Below are positions 42,476 through 50,279 of a stretch of 64,000 bases of DNA, piece after piece. This DNA is from Candidatus Peribacteria bacterium RIFCSPHIGHO2_01_FULL_51_35 (GTDB lineage: Bacteria; Patescibacteriota; Gracilibacteria; Peribacterales; Peribacteraceae): the NCBI GenBank assembly GCA_001787535.1, contig MFXP01000016.1:29006-93005 (forward strand), given 5' to 3'. The position numbers and the translations under genes were made by a program. Position 1 is the first letter of the stretch. Each line of letters begins with the position of its first letter. Below the pieces are notes generated by a model. That model was not told where the DNA came from, searched no databases, and was given only the letters and a program-made list of their open reading frames with translations.

Positions 42476-43225
42476 GTGGCTCTTCTTCTTCCACACTCCA
42501 TCTTCATCCACGTCCCGAAGACGGGCGGCAGTTGGGTGCGCAAGGCTATCGCACATGCCGGAATTCCGCACACGGAACTTTTGTGCAGAAGAAGTACACG
42601 ATTAGGCTCGCTTCTTTTTCCGGCTGCGAATGGCAAACGCAGTTGGAACCATAACTGCACGCACGATGGATTGCGGGATATTGATCCCGGTGATCGTTTC
42701 ACGTTCGGCTTCGTGCGCCATCCACTTTCGTTTTATCAATCCTACTGGCGGCACAAAATTCGGATTGGGTGGGACACGGAGAATCGCTTTGATCGGTTGA
42801 ACCAAGCGCCGGATTTTTCCACGTTTGTCGAGAACACCCTCGCGTTCCGCTGGCTGAATGGCATGGAATTTTCCATCGAAGGCATCTACAGCGGATGCTT
42901 GGAACACAGTGGTCGGACCGTAGACTTCATCGGCAAACAGGAATCATTAGTCGAAGACTTGATCCGTGCTCTACGGCTTGCCGGAGAGGCATTTGATGAA
43001 CAAAAATTATATTCAACTACCGTAGAAAATTCCACCGAAGACGATGAAGAGTTGCGCCGAAGATCGATCTTTCCCCCGAACCTCGAAGCCCGGGTCTTGG
43101 AGCGCGAACGTGAGACGCTCCGAAAATATAATTATGATGCCCGGCAAACATTGCAGACGGGTTCACTCGTGGGATCCCCGCAGCGCGTGCACAGCGTGAA
43201 TATTTTGGAGGGCTGCAAAGTTTGA
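42476..43225 (+). CDS. Sulfotransferase-family-2-like protein
   Basis: A protein of about 249 residues. SIFIHVPKTGGSWVRKAIAHAG (near the N-terminus) is the PAPS 5'-phosphosulfate-binding loop of sulfotransferase family 2, and FGFVRHPLSFYQSYWRHK is the 3'-phosphate-binding motif. It should transfer sulfate from PAPS to a carbohydrate or other hydroxyl acceptor, but no PAPS-synthesis genes are in the window. GTG at 42476 is chosen because the frame upstream lies in the tandem repeat, and TATATC ends 8 nt before it. The 3' end overlaps trhO by 94 bp in convergent orientation, which is unusually long. Confidence 0.75.
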   Translation: MALLLPHSIFIHVPKTGGSWVRKAIAHAGIPHTELLCRRSTRLGSLLFPAANGKRSWNHNCTHDGLRDIDPGDRFTFGFVRHPLSFYQSYWRHKIRIGWDTENRFDRLNQAPDFSTFVENTLAFRWLNGMEFSIEGIYSGCLEHSGRTVDFIGKQESLVEDLIRALRLAGEAFDEQKLYSTTVENSTEDDEELRRRSIFPPNLEARVLERERETLRKYNYDARQTLQTGSLVGSPQRVHSVNILEGCKV

Positions 43226-43914
43226 TCCACTGCGACACGTTGATCAAATACAAAACATTCTCCTTCAAAATGTGCGTGTGGAAATTTTTCCAAATATGCC
43301 AGAATGCCGCCTTTCAGTTGCACCACGTCGCTGAATCCTTCTTTTTCCATCGCGATGATTGCTTTCTCGCAGCGGATGCCACCCGTGCAGTAGAGCATCA
43401 CTTTCTTGTGCCGGGGAAGATCGGTTTTTTTAAGATACGCGGGAAAGTCACGAAAATGCCGAATGCCGGGATCAATCGCGCCGCAAAATTTTCCAATCGC
43501 GATCTCGTAGGAATTCCGCGCATCTAATACAACAACATCTTCTTTCGCTTGCAGCGTATGCCACTCCTCGGGACTCAGGTGACGATGCTCGCCCGCAGGA
43601 TGAATGTCTGCTTGTTTGATGGCAACGATCTCCGGTCGTATCTTCACCGACCATCGACGAAACACGGATTTGTCTGAAGCACTGTCTTTAAAAAGAATAT
43701 CGTCGTGCAATGCAATCATGCGGTCCTTCCACTCTACGATCGCAGTCGAAGTTCCGCACACCGTTGCATTGATTCCTTCCGCTGCAAGAAGCACCAGTCC
43801 TTTCATACCTCGCTCCTTCCCAAACGCAAGGAGTTCTTCGTGCAGCCCTTTCACGTCCGATTCTGCAATCGGGAAAAAGGCGTAGCAGGCGGTGATGGCA
43901 ATGTCGTTCGACAT
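43132..43914 (-). CDS. trhO: tRNA uridine-34 hydroxylase (rhodanese-like)
   Basis: A 260-residue protein of the TrhO/YceA family, which hydroxylates U34 in some tRNAs. An N-terminal ferredoxin-like domain (GLVLLAAEGINATVCG) leads to a rhodanese domain with IRPEIVAIKQADIHP, VVLDARNSYEIAIGKF, and the active loop MLYCTGGIRCEKAI. The C-terminal part FEGECFVFDQRVAV is followed by two CxxC pairs (CTRC, CNVC). ATG 43914 (MSNDIAITAC) is used because TACAAT lies 7 nt before it; the ORF can start three codons earlier. The 3' end overlaps the sulfotransferase-like gene. Confidence 0.9.
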   Translation of the reverse strand: MSNDIAITACYAFFPIAESDVKGLHEELLAFGKERGMKGLVLLAAEGINATVCGTSTAIVEWKDRMIALHDDILFKDSASDKSVFRRWSVKIRPEIVAIKQADIHPAGEHRHLSPEEWHTLQAKEDVVVLDARNSYEIAIGKFCGAIDPGIRHFRDFPAYLKKTDLPRHKKVMLYCTGGIRCEKAIIAMEKEGFSDVVQLKGGILAYLEKFPHAHFEGECFVFDQRVAVDQTLQPSKIFTLCTRCGDPTSEPVCNVCRAS

Positions 43915-44002
43915 ATGATGCATTGTAATGGATGGATAGGAAAAGTGGATGTTTTTCTTCCGTGCCGGTGGCCTTGGCTTAAAAATTCAATACAATAACT
44001 GC

Positions 44003-44311
44003 ATGATCAAAAAAGAAATTTCCGATGGCGTGGTGCACACAGTGCCGGCGGATTTACGAAAAGTCCTGACTGCTGACAGAGCGGCACACGCAAAATGGGA
44101 AGATATTACGCCGCTCGCGCGGAACGAATGGATATGTTGGGTCGAATCGGTCAAGACACCGGAGACACGACGACAACATGTTGAACACGTATGTTCAGAG
44201 CTGAAAGAAGGGGTGCGCCGCCGTTGTTGTTGGATCGGCTGTATTCATCGAAAGGATAAGTCTTTAAGCCCTACACAAAAATGGATACTCGGTAAGCGAC
44301 CTCAAAAGTAA
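44003..44311 (+). CDS. YdeI/OmpD-associated family protein
   Basis: A 102-residue protein starting MIKKEISDGVVHTVPADLRKVL. The region AKWEDITPLARNEWICWVESVKTPETRRQHVEHVCSELKEG is the helical signature of the YdeI/OmpD-associated family (proposed bacteriocin-protection proteins). It is short, as it has only this domain. TACAAT lies 6 nt before the ATG. The Cys-rich tail RRRCCWIGCIHR is unusual. Confidence 0.75.
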   Translation: MIKKEISDGVVHTVPADLRKVLTADRAAHAKWEDITPLARNEWICWVESVKTPETRRQHVEHVCSELKEGVRRRCCWIGCIHRKDKSLSPTQKWILGKRPQK

Positions 44312-44388
44312 ATGTTGGACTCGGTTCGTAAAAGTTGGAACCGGCTGCCACAGATCATTTTTGAGTGGCGTGAACCGCTGCGTCCCTC

Positions 44389-44592
44389 TTACTTTTTGTA
44401 TTCCAAAATATCACCAGGCTGACATTCCAAGGCTTCACAGACAGCCTCCAATGTTGAGAATCGCATTGCTTTTGCCTTTCCATTTTTCAATACGGAAATA
44501 TTGGCCATTGTGATCCTGACTTTCTTCGCCAGTTCCGTGACGCTCATTTTCCGCTTCGCCAGCATGACGTCGATGGTAATGATGATAGCCAT
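44389..44592 (-). CDS. XRE/Cro-C1-type helix-turn-helix regulator
   Basis: A 67-residue single-domain repressor: MSVTELAKKVRITMANISVLKNGKAKAMRFSTLEAVCEALECQPGDILEY is a complete HTH_3/YozG-like domain. It follows the DUF2975 gene by 33 bp in the same direction. The pair XRE plus DUF2975 is common in bacteria. It likely represses the shared promoter upstream of the DUF2975 gene. Confidence 0.92.
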   Translation of the reverse strand: MAIIITIDVMLAKRKMSVTELAKKVRITMANISVLKNGKAKAMRFSTLEAVCEALECQPGDILEYKK

Positions 44593-44625
44593 AGTGGTCT
44601 CGTTATTTATGGTGAGCTAGTCGAA

Positions 44626-45108
44626 CTACACGGTTAAATCGTTCTCGGACTTCATATCAACGGCACTTTGTAAAAGTCTCTCAAACACAGCCGCAGCGGT
44701 TGCGATGACGATGGAAGCAAACGTTGTAACAACGCCCATGGCAACATCACCCGCAATGTCATCCTTGCCGCTAATAGTTATGATTATGTAGGCCACTCCC
44801 GCCACGATAAGACCCGCAGTGGCTAGCGCACAGTACTTTATAGTCCGTAACGCTCTTACAGAATTTGGTGAGAAGACTTTATTTTGCCCGATGTATCCGA
44901 GCAACGTAAACGCTTGGTACAACGCAATAAAAAATGGGATGGACGATGCATATGCGTACGCCAGAAATGGATCTTTGAAGTACACCTCAAAGAGCGTGGC
45001 GTGGACGTTCCTGCCTTCGAGGTTGGGTTCCCAAAGCAGAAGAGCAAGAGTGCCGATGCCAATGAATACAATGAAGAGCTGAAGAAATATCGTTGAGCCT
45101 TTTTTCAT
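44626..45108 (-). CDS. DUF2975 four-helix membrane protein
   Basis: A 160-residue polytopic membrane protein with four hydrophobic segments (about 8-28, 48-72, 92-112, 122-145), and the DUF2975 pattern LLGYIGQNKVFSPNSVRALRTIKYCALATAG. It precedes the XRE gene, with which such proteins are usually paired; the membrane protein may sense a signal that controls the repressor. TTGACA and TATAAC are seen upstream, with 8 nt between TATAAC and the ATG. Confidence 0.88.
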   Translation of the reverse strand: MKKGSTIFLQLFIVFIGIGTLALLLWEPNLEGRNVHATLFEVYFKDPFLAYAYASSIPFFIALYQAFTLLGYIGQNKVFSPNSVRALRTIKYCALATAGLIVAGVAYIIITISGKDDIAGDVAMGVVTTFASIVIATAAAVFERLLQSAVDMKSENDLTV

Positions 45109-45116
45109 AGGTGGTT

Positions 45117-45168
45117 GTTATACTATTTATCGATTATCGTTTGTCAATATATATTTATCGTTATTTTA
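45117..45168 (-). promoter_or_regulatory. Promoter and CGATAA operator repeats of DUF2975-XRE
   Basis: On the minus strand, AACGATAAATATATATTGAC is followed by AAACGATAATCGATAAATAG and TATAAC. The word CGATAA occurs three times (one inverted as TTATCG in ATAATCG), overlapping the TTGACA hexamer, which suits autorepression by the XRE protein. Confidence 0.5.
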
Positions 45169-45172
45169 AGTT

Positions 45173-45585
45173 TGGTGGAGATGCCGGAAATTGAATCCGG
45201 GTCCAACGTGTAACCGCCGTGTCTGTACTGTTGTGCTCCTTTCATACTCGCACAAATAAGGAAGGAACAAAGAAAATGTGCGAGGGATAATGCCTAAGAA
45301 TCAGTGTAGTACGACATCAGATACTGCATCCGTCTCGCTGATGACGTCTCATCCCACTAGCGAGAATCGAGGGTGAGACGTGTTTCCGGTTGAAGGGAAA
45401 CTAAGCAGCCATCGCGAACTGCGGAGCAAGGCTCAAACGAGCCATGACATCCTCAGCGATACGATTGGCTTTGCTGACAAGATTGTCTGCAATTAATTTT
45501 TGCAACGTTGGATAACGGAAATCGTTGCCATCCCGAACAGAGACGATCAACAATTAGTATCACGCTGTCGAAACCTGTCATCCCC
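45173..45585 (-). ncRNA. ssrA: tmRNA
   Basis: A 413-nt one-piece tmRNA. The 5' end GGGGATGACAGGTTTCGACA is diagnostic and its GGGGATG pairs with CATCTCC next to the encoded ACCA at the other end; the T-arm reads GGACCCGGATTCAATTTCC. The tag frame, read after AATTAATT, begins GCA GAC AAT (peptide ADNLVSKANR) and ends APQFAMAA-stop, for about 29 residues, longer than the common 8-15. The exact resume codon is inferred. It rescues stalled ribosomes and marks nascent proteins for degradation. Confidence 0.95.
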
Positions 45586-45689
45586 AGTGGTGTCAATGAA
45601 CACAGATGCGCAGTATAGCACGATAATCATCGCGATTCGACTATATTATCGCTTTTCTCTATAGTCTCCGCATCTTTTCCTCTCATCTT

Positions 45690-46085
45690 ATGAAAATTCA
45701 GTTTGGTTCCATTGTCGGCTGGACATGCGCTCTGCTTGTCGCCGCATTCAACATCTTTGCAGCCGTCATGAAATACGTTCCCGTCGTGCCGGATTCCCCC
45801 GCTGACGTCATGATGCACAGACTCGGCATCACCGTCCAGATGCAACACGTGCTGGGCGTCATAGAGTTTGTGATAATTGCATTGTTCTTGATTCCGCGCA
45901 CCTCCACGGTCGGCTTTGTGCTGATGGTCGGCTACATGGGCGGTGCGCTGGCCACAAACCTGACACACGGCTTCACGCATATGGAGGCCCTTCCCATTTA
46001 TATCTTGTTCGTCCTGCTCACGATCAGCGCGTACTTCCGCAATCCGGAACTGCTCAGCAGACTGCTCAAGCACCCTGTGTCGTAA
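45690..46085 (+). CDS. DoxX-like four-helix membrane protein
   Basis: A 131-residue membrane protein (helices about 8-28, 50-66, 72-92, 96-114). GWTCALLVAAFNIFAAVMKYVP and HVLGVIEFVIIALFLIPRTSTVGFVLMVGYMGGALATNLTHG fit the DoxX-like (DoxX_2) group. It differs from the DoxX protein at 8499-8888. Function unknown. It is followed by a small gene after 12 bp. Confidence 0.72.
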   Translation: MKIQFGSIVGWTCALLVAAFNIFAAVMKYVPVVPDSPADVMMHRLGITVQMQHVLGVIEFVIIALFLIPRTSTVGFVLMVGYMGGALATNLTHGFTHMEALPIYILFVLLTISAYFRNPELLSRLLKHPVS

Positions 46086-46097
46086 AACGTGTAGAAT

Positions 46098-46361
46098 GTG
46101 AGTATAAAAAGCGGATGGAACCTCCTCGGCTTTCTCACCGCAGCGGCGCACGGACTTGCGCACGCGCAACACACGGGCGATAAAATCGTGGAATGGGGAT
46201 TTACGAAGATGAACGAAGCGGGCAAAGCCAAGCCCGCGGCGGCTCCGAAAAATCCGTACGTGCGAAAGGCGGAGAACGCGGGACGCTCTGTCCTCGGCCT
46301 CATTGGCAAAGCGGGACGCGCGTATTACGAACGGTACGAAGAGTTGAAGAAGAAAACGTGA
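46098..46361 (+). CDS. Small basic protein, unknown function
   Basis: An 87-residue protein with GTG start (MSIKSGWNLLGFLTAAAHGLAHAQHTGD) and a basic helical C-terminus (GRSVLGLIGKAGRAYYERYEELKKKT). An N-terminal hydrophobic stretch is short and might be a signal or a buried helix. No family recognised. It ends before a strong terminator. Confidence 0.5.
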   Translation: MSIKSGWNLLGFLTAAAHGLAHAQHTGDKIVEWGFTKMNEAGKAKPAAAPKNPYVRKAENAGRSVLGLIGKAGRAYYERYEELKKKT

Positions 46362-46371
46362 GTACCACAAA

Positions 46372-46395
46372 AAAGGGTGCACTCTTGCACCCTTT
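46372..46395. terminator. Bidirectional hairpin terminator
   Basis: AAAGGGTGCA and TGCACCCTTT form a perfect 10-bp stem with a 4-nt loop, A-rich before and T/C-rich after, between two convergent genes. Confidence 0.75.
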
Positions 46396-46419
46396 CTCGT
46401 TCTCATTGGCAGACTATTT

Positions 46420-47622
46420 TCACTCGGATCCTAATTGATAATCGAACTCGGCGTAACACCCCGACAAATCGATTGTGTTCTCTTCATCGTAGTATCCCAT
46501 ATCGTCGTAATCCACGACGCATGTGGCATTGGTGGATTCAGCGCATGGACAGAACTCATAGGATGGCGGGCCATCAACCCATTTCACGAACACTGATCCC
46601 GTATCGGCTATCGCTTCCAGTGTCATGACCTGCCCCACGTGCATGAATTCAGTGCAGTCCTGATCCTCAATGCCATCTCCGCAATCCATGGCTGCATTGA
46701 ATGCATATGTCGGATCCTCATCAGGCGGCCATTCCTGTCCGGAGCCCATTTCTCCCTCCACTTTGCCCGTTCCACCTCCTGTTTTTCCCGTATTCAGAGT
46801 CTTGCCGCACGTCGCTTCGATCATCTGATTCACGCGTTTCCAGTTGGTCTTGCCGCCAGTGTCATTCGTATCATCGAAGGTGGAATACTCATTGAACGTG
46901 ATACCTGAACAGAGACCAGCATTCGCAGATGCCATTGTTCCCATAACGCCCGTAACACCCTCAGCTCGTTGCAAAGGTGAGCCGTCATCCCCAAAACAAC
47001 CGATTGGAGCAGTGGGATAAAAAGGGTACGCCCGAAGGGTTGATCCCTTCACAGGAGGTGTTTGACTGGAGCCGAGCTTGTAGAGAGCACCTTCCGTAAG
47101 CCCGCTATGCCTTACCATGCCTCCGGTGTTTGTGCCTTGAGACACTCCCGTATGCCCATATCCGACGAGATATCCGCTTTTCGAACCCAATACCCCGGCC
47201 TCCAGGCCAAAGTTTTCGGCTTTGCTGAGAACTAATGGAGTGTAATCAGCCTCTTGGATGTATTTGACAGCACCGTCGGGTTTTTTCTCCAAAAACAACA
47301 CCGCGAAATCCACCCAGGGTGTGGACTGGTCCGGACCCACTCCGCCAGCCACGGGAGCAGCTCGCTTGGTGTTATTGTTGATATGTATCAGATCATCTCC
47401 TTTGTACATCGTTTTCCCTGCACCGAAACCCGACGTCAACACGCATCGAGGGTATTTAATAACGGCGGCTGTTCCAAAATCATCGCCCTCCTTATACATA
47501 AATATGGAATTGCCGCCAGCTGCAGCCTGACCATTGCGTACTGCGTGCACTTGGCTTGCATGAACAACAAGAAGTAAGACAAAAAGAATGGAGAGTACTC
47601 CTGCCTGTTTTGGATGAAACAT
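46420..47622 (-). CDS. Secreted trypsin-fold protein with lost catalytic residues
   Basis: A protein of about 400 residues with a signal peptide (MFHPKQAGVLSILFVLLLVV, cleaved near SQVHA). VRNGQAAAGG, GTAAVIKYPRCVLTSGFG, WVDFAVLFLEKK and IGCFGDDGSPLQ align with chymotrypsin-family landmarks, but the TAAHC His position reads TSGFG and the GDSGG Ser position reads GDDGS, so two of three catalytic residues are gone; only the Asp of DFAVL remains. The C-terminal part (about 310-400) has GQVMTLEAIADTGSVFVKWVDG and CPCAESTNATC, a bacterial InlB-like repeat. It is likely a binding protein or inactive homologue. The longer frame upstream is rejected. Confidence 0.75.
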   Translation of the reverse strand: MFHPKQAGVLSILFVLLLVVHASQVHAVRNGQAAAGGNSIFMYKEGDDFGTAAVIKYPRCVLTSGFGAGKTMYKGDDLIHINNNTKRAAPVAGGVGPDQSTPWVDFAVLFLEKKPDGAVKYIQEADYTPLVLSKAENFGLEAGVLGSKSGYLVGYGHTGVSQGTNTGGMVRHSGLTEGALYKLGSSQTPPVKGSTLRAYPFYPTAPIGCFGDDGSPLQRAEGVTGVMGTMASANAGLCSGITFNEYSTFDDTNDTGGKTNWKRVNQMIEATCGKTLNTGKTGGGTGKVEGEMGSGQEWPPDEDPTYAFNAAMDCGDGIEDQDCTEFMHVGQVMTLEAIADTGSVFVKWVDGPPSYEFCPCAESTNATCVVDYDDMGYYDEENTIDLSGCYAEFDYQLGSE

Positions 47623-47716
47623 AGAGATATGGAGAGGAAATATAAAATGTATTTTACCGCATGTAGGAAAGAATTGCAATAAAATTCGCCCTCTTCCTTC
47701 CATAGCCAAAGAACGA

Positions 47717-48327
47717 TTAATCCATGAAATGCTCTATTCCTTTTTCCTGTGCGCTAGCTTTCACTTTATTGATTGCCTCCTCTTGAATTTGCCGAATGCG
47801 CTCTCTTGTCAGACCGCCAAAAGCTTGACCCACTTCGTGCAATGTCATCGGTCGTGCATAGCCATTCAAGCCAAAACGCATCTCGACAACCGCCCTCTCT
47901 CGTTCATCCAAGCCTGCAAGTGTCCTTTCAATCAAGACACCCCGCTTCTCATCATTCACGTTTTTCAATACTTCGCCAATATCAGACATATCCAATGCCT
48001 GAGGAATGTCGAAAGCATGGTCCTCATGCAGTTGCTCGAGCGAGAATCCTTGATCAGGACCATAGGACTCTTCTGTCACTCTTATGCCACGCCGTCGTGC
48101 ACGCTCCTCGATTTCATAAAAGTTCGGCGCTCGTTGTAGCTCTTGGGCAAGTTCTCTCTCAATAGAGCGGAAAACCGTGCGGTTCGTTCCCTCGAACTTG
48201 TCACGCAGAACATTGCTCATCCGACGTTTGACACAAGTCATCTCAAACGTCGTTAGCTTTGCGCTATTCAATCTAAAGCGATCGATTTTTATGAAAGCCT
48301 CGAGGTTTGCTTCCTGAATAAGGTCCA
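47717..48327 (-). pseudogene. C-terminal half of a sigma-70 factor, cut by IS30
   Basis: This fragment holds the rest of region 2 (LIQEANLEAFIKIDRFRL), region 3 (RSIERELAQELQRAPNFYEI), and region 4 with LDERERAVVEMRFGLNG and the helix-turn-helix MTLHEVGQAFGGLTRERIRQIQEEA. It joins the fragment at 49369-50181: deleting 48328-49373 restores one continuous frame of about 472 codons through the sequence EFLDLIQEAN. The first codons of the present ORF (MVHLVLEPNTV) are read from the IS end and target, not from the original gene. Expression as a separate protein is unlikely without an internal promoter. Confidence 0.85.
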
Positions 48328-49368
48328 CCGTATTAGGTTCAAGAACCAAGTGCACCACTGAGGACTACCCTCCTCTCTATGCACTACTCTCATCTTTCCC
48401 TTCCTGAGCGCGAAGAAATCAACAGAGGCATGGCTCAGGGTTTGAGCCTCCGCCTTATCGCATCCTCTCTGGGGCGTTCTCATACGACGTTGAGCCGTGA
48501 AGTTCTCCGGCATACGGCAAACATCGGGTACCGAGCATGCACAGCACAGTTCCGCGCGCGGAAACGAGCCAGAAAGTCGAGAAATCTCCCCTTCACGATG
48601 CTGCGACCGACACTGTGGCATGAGATTCAGGACATGCTCCGACTCTGCTGGTCCCCGAAACAGATTTCAGCATCGCTCCGGGAAACGTATGCTGAACCTG
48701 CAATGCATGTGTCCCACGAAACTATCTACGCAGCTCTCTATGTTCTTCCGCGAGGGACTCTTCGCAAAGAATTGCTCTCCCTTCTCCGAAGAAAGCACAA
48801 GAGACGCAAGCATCGTGGAACGTTGCTGAGAGACCGTCGAGGACAGATTGCTGACATGGTGAGCATCCATGACCGTCCGGCAGATGTTGAGAATCGTGCC
48901 ATCGCCGGTCACTGGGAAGGTGATCTCATCCTCGGTCGGAACGCCTTCATCGGAACGCTCGTGGAACGCACAACCCGTTATCTCATGCTTTGCAAGATTT
49001 CAAAACGGAAAACGCAGGAAGCCTGTACCGCATTTGCCAAAAGATTCAACACACTGCCGCTCGAACTGCGTCAAAGCCTGACCTACGATCGAGGCAAGGA
49101 AATGTCGGGACATCTCGAACTGACGAAAGCAACGAAAGTGAAGGTGTATTTCTGTGATCCTCAAAGCCCCTGGCAACGGGGGACGAATGAGAACACCAAC
49201 GGACTTCTCCGGCAGTTCTTTCCGAAGGGCACCGATTTCTCTCTCATCACCACACGGGATCTCCGACGCGTGGAAAAGCTCATGAATGACAGGCCTCGCG
49301 AAGTGCTAGGCTGGGCATCGCCGAACAAGATATTTCATTCACACCTCACTGGTGCACTTGGAACTTGA
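48328..49368 (+). mobile_element. IS30-family insertion sequence in a sigma factor gene
   Basis: About 1.04 kb. Inverted ends are TTCAAGAACCAAGTGCACC on the left (from 48338) and GGTGCACTTGGAACTTGA on the right. GTCCA occurs at 48323-48327 and again at 49369-49373, which suggests a 5-bp target duplication; removing the element and one copy restores the sigma frame. Ten extra bases lie between the left duplicate and the left inverted end, so the outer boundary is uncertain. It carries an intact transposase. A second, diverged copy starts at 63930. Confidence 0.85.
48379..49368 (+). CDS. IS30-family transposase
   Basis: A 329-residue DDE transposase. The N-terminal helix-turn-helix (LSLPEREEINRGMAQGLSLRLIASSLGRSHTTLSREV) binds the ends; the catalytic core shows AGHWEGDLILGR (first Asp), LTYDRGKEMSGH (second Asp), and NENTNGLLRQFFPKGTDF (Glu). 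It is full length with no frameshift, so it could be active. The stop codon lies inside the right inverted end. It is transcribed opposite to the sigma gene it interrupts. Confidence 0.95.
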   Translation: MHYSHLSLPEREEINRGMAQGLSLRLIASSLGRSHTTLSREVLRHTANIGYRACTAQFRARKRARKSRNLPFTMLRPTLWHEIQDMLRLCWSPKQISASLRETYAEPAMHVSHETIYAALYVLPRGTLRKELLSLLRRKHKRRKHRGTLLRDRRGQIADMVSIHDRPADVENRAIAGHWEGDLILGRNAFIGTLVERTTRYLMLCKISKRKTQEACTAFAKRFNTLPLELRQSLTYDRGKEMSGHLELTKATKVKVYFCDPQSPWQRGTNENTNGLLRQFFPKGTDFSLITTRDLRRVEKLMNDRPREVLGWASPNKIFHSHLTGALGT

Positions 49369-50181
49369 GTCCAAAAACTCATAGCCTTTTACAAATCCCC
49401 TTCGACGATATTTTTTTACAATAGTGGGAATAAGTTTTAAGTTTGTCTCAGAAAGAACACCACGGACTTGCTCAACGACGGATTGGAAACGATCAACATT
49501 TTTCAATGTTCCACTTAGGACATCCGGCGGACCGTATGTTGCTCGGATATCTAAAAGTTTTTGCTGATGCGCTGCTTTGGTCTCAGGTTTGACCGCATCG
49601 TGACGATTCTTCCGAATTCGCTGTGTTTCACTATGCGTATTTCGGAGTTCGTCGAGAAAATTGGAAATGATTCTGGGCGAAACGCGACACTCCAGAAGCA
49701 GTTCGCCAATACGAACCATGGTGGGTCCTGCAACGTCCCGAGAGCCCCATTCGAGTTCATGTTGTAATCTCCCGAGGAGTCCCTTCACAGTCTGGACATT
49801 CGTTCTGGTAATTTTTAGCATCCGTTCTTTTTCCTCTTTTGGCGCAGCACGCCCGATCGTTTTGTCCCAAAGACATCTTTCGCCTTCCCCTTTCAGATGC
49901 ATCTCAAAAAAATTCGTCATTTTCGATGCCACAAATGGATGCTGCAACACTTCGAGGAGCCATGCTCGTTGAGCTGTGCACATGCGTTCGAGCATGGGAT
50001 GCTGCTCTTCCCATGACATGGGAGTGGGCAACTGGGACAAATACAGGCGTATCGGATCATCTATAAAACCGCCCTCATCCAGATCGGATGTTTTTGTAAT
50101 CTCATGAGGAGATTCCTCCTCAAAATCTTCCTCCCAATAATCCACTTCGACGCCGTTAGGTTCCGAAAAAGATCGCGCCAT
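49369..50181 (-). pseudogene. N-terminal half of a sigma-70 factor, cut by IS30
   Basis: 271 codons of the sigma factor. An acidic N-terminal part is followed by region 1.2 (DDPIRLYLSQLPTPMSWEEQ), a nonconserved helical spacer (about 90-235), and the start of region 2 (NLKLIPTIVKKYRRRGFVKGYEFLD), where the IS30 element begins. The present reading frame continues nine codons into the IS and stops. Promoter-like TACCCT lies 6 nt before the ATG. The fragment cannot bind promoters because regions 2.3-4 are missing. WIRQ of region 2.4 is not seen in the other half, so this may be an alternative rather than the housekeeping sigma. Confidence 0.85.
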
Positions 50182-50279
50182 GAAAGAAGGGTACCTCGGG
50201 AGAGGATCGATGCAAGGAAATGGGGAAGCAGTAGCAGAAAATTCGCCTCCAGGCTGTTTTATTGCTACCCTAAGACACT

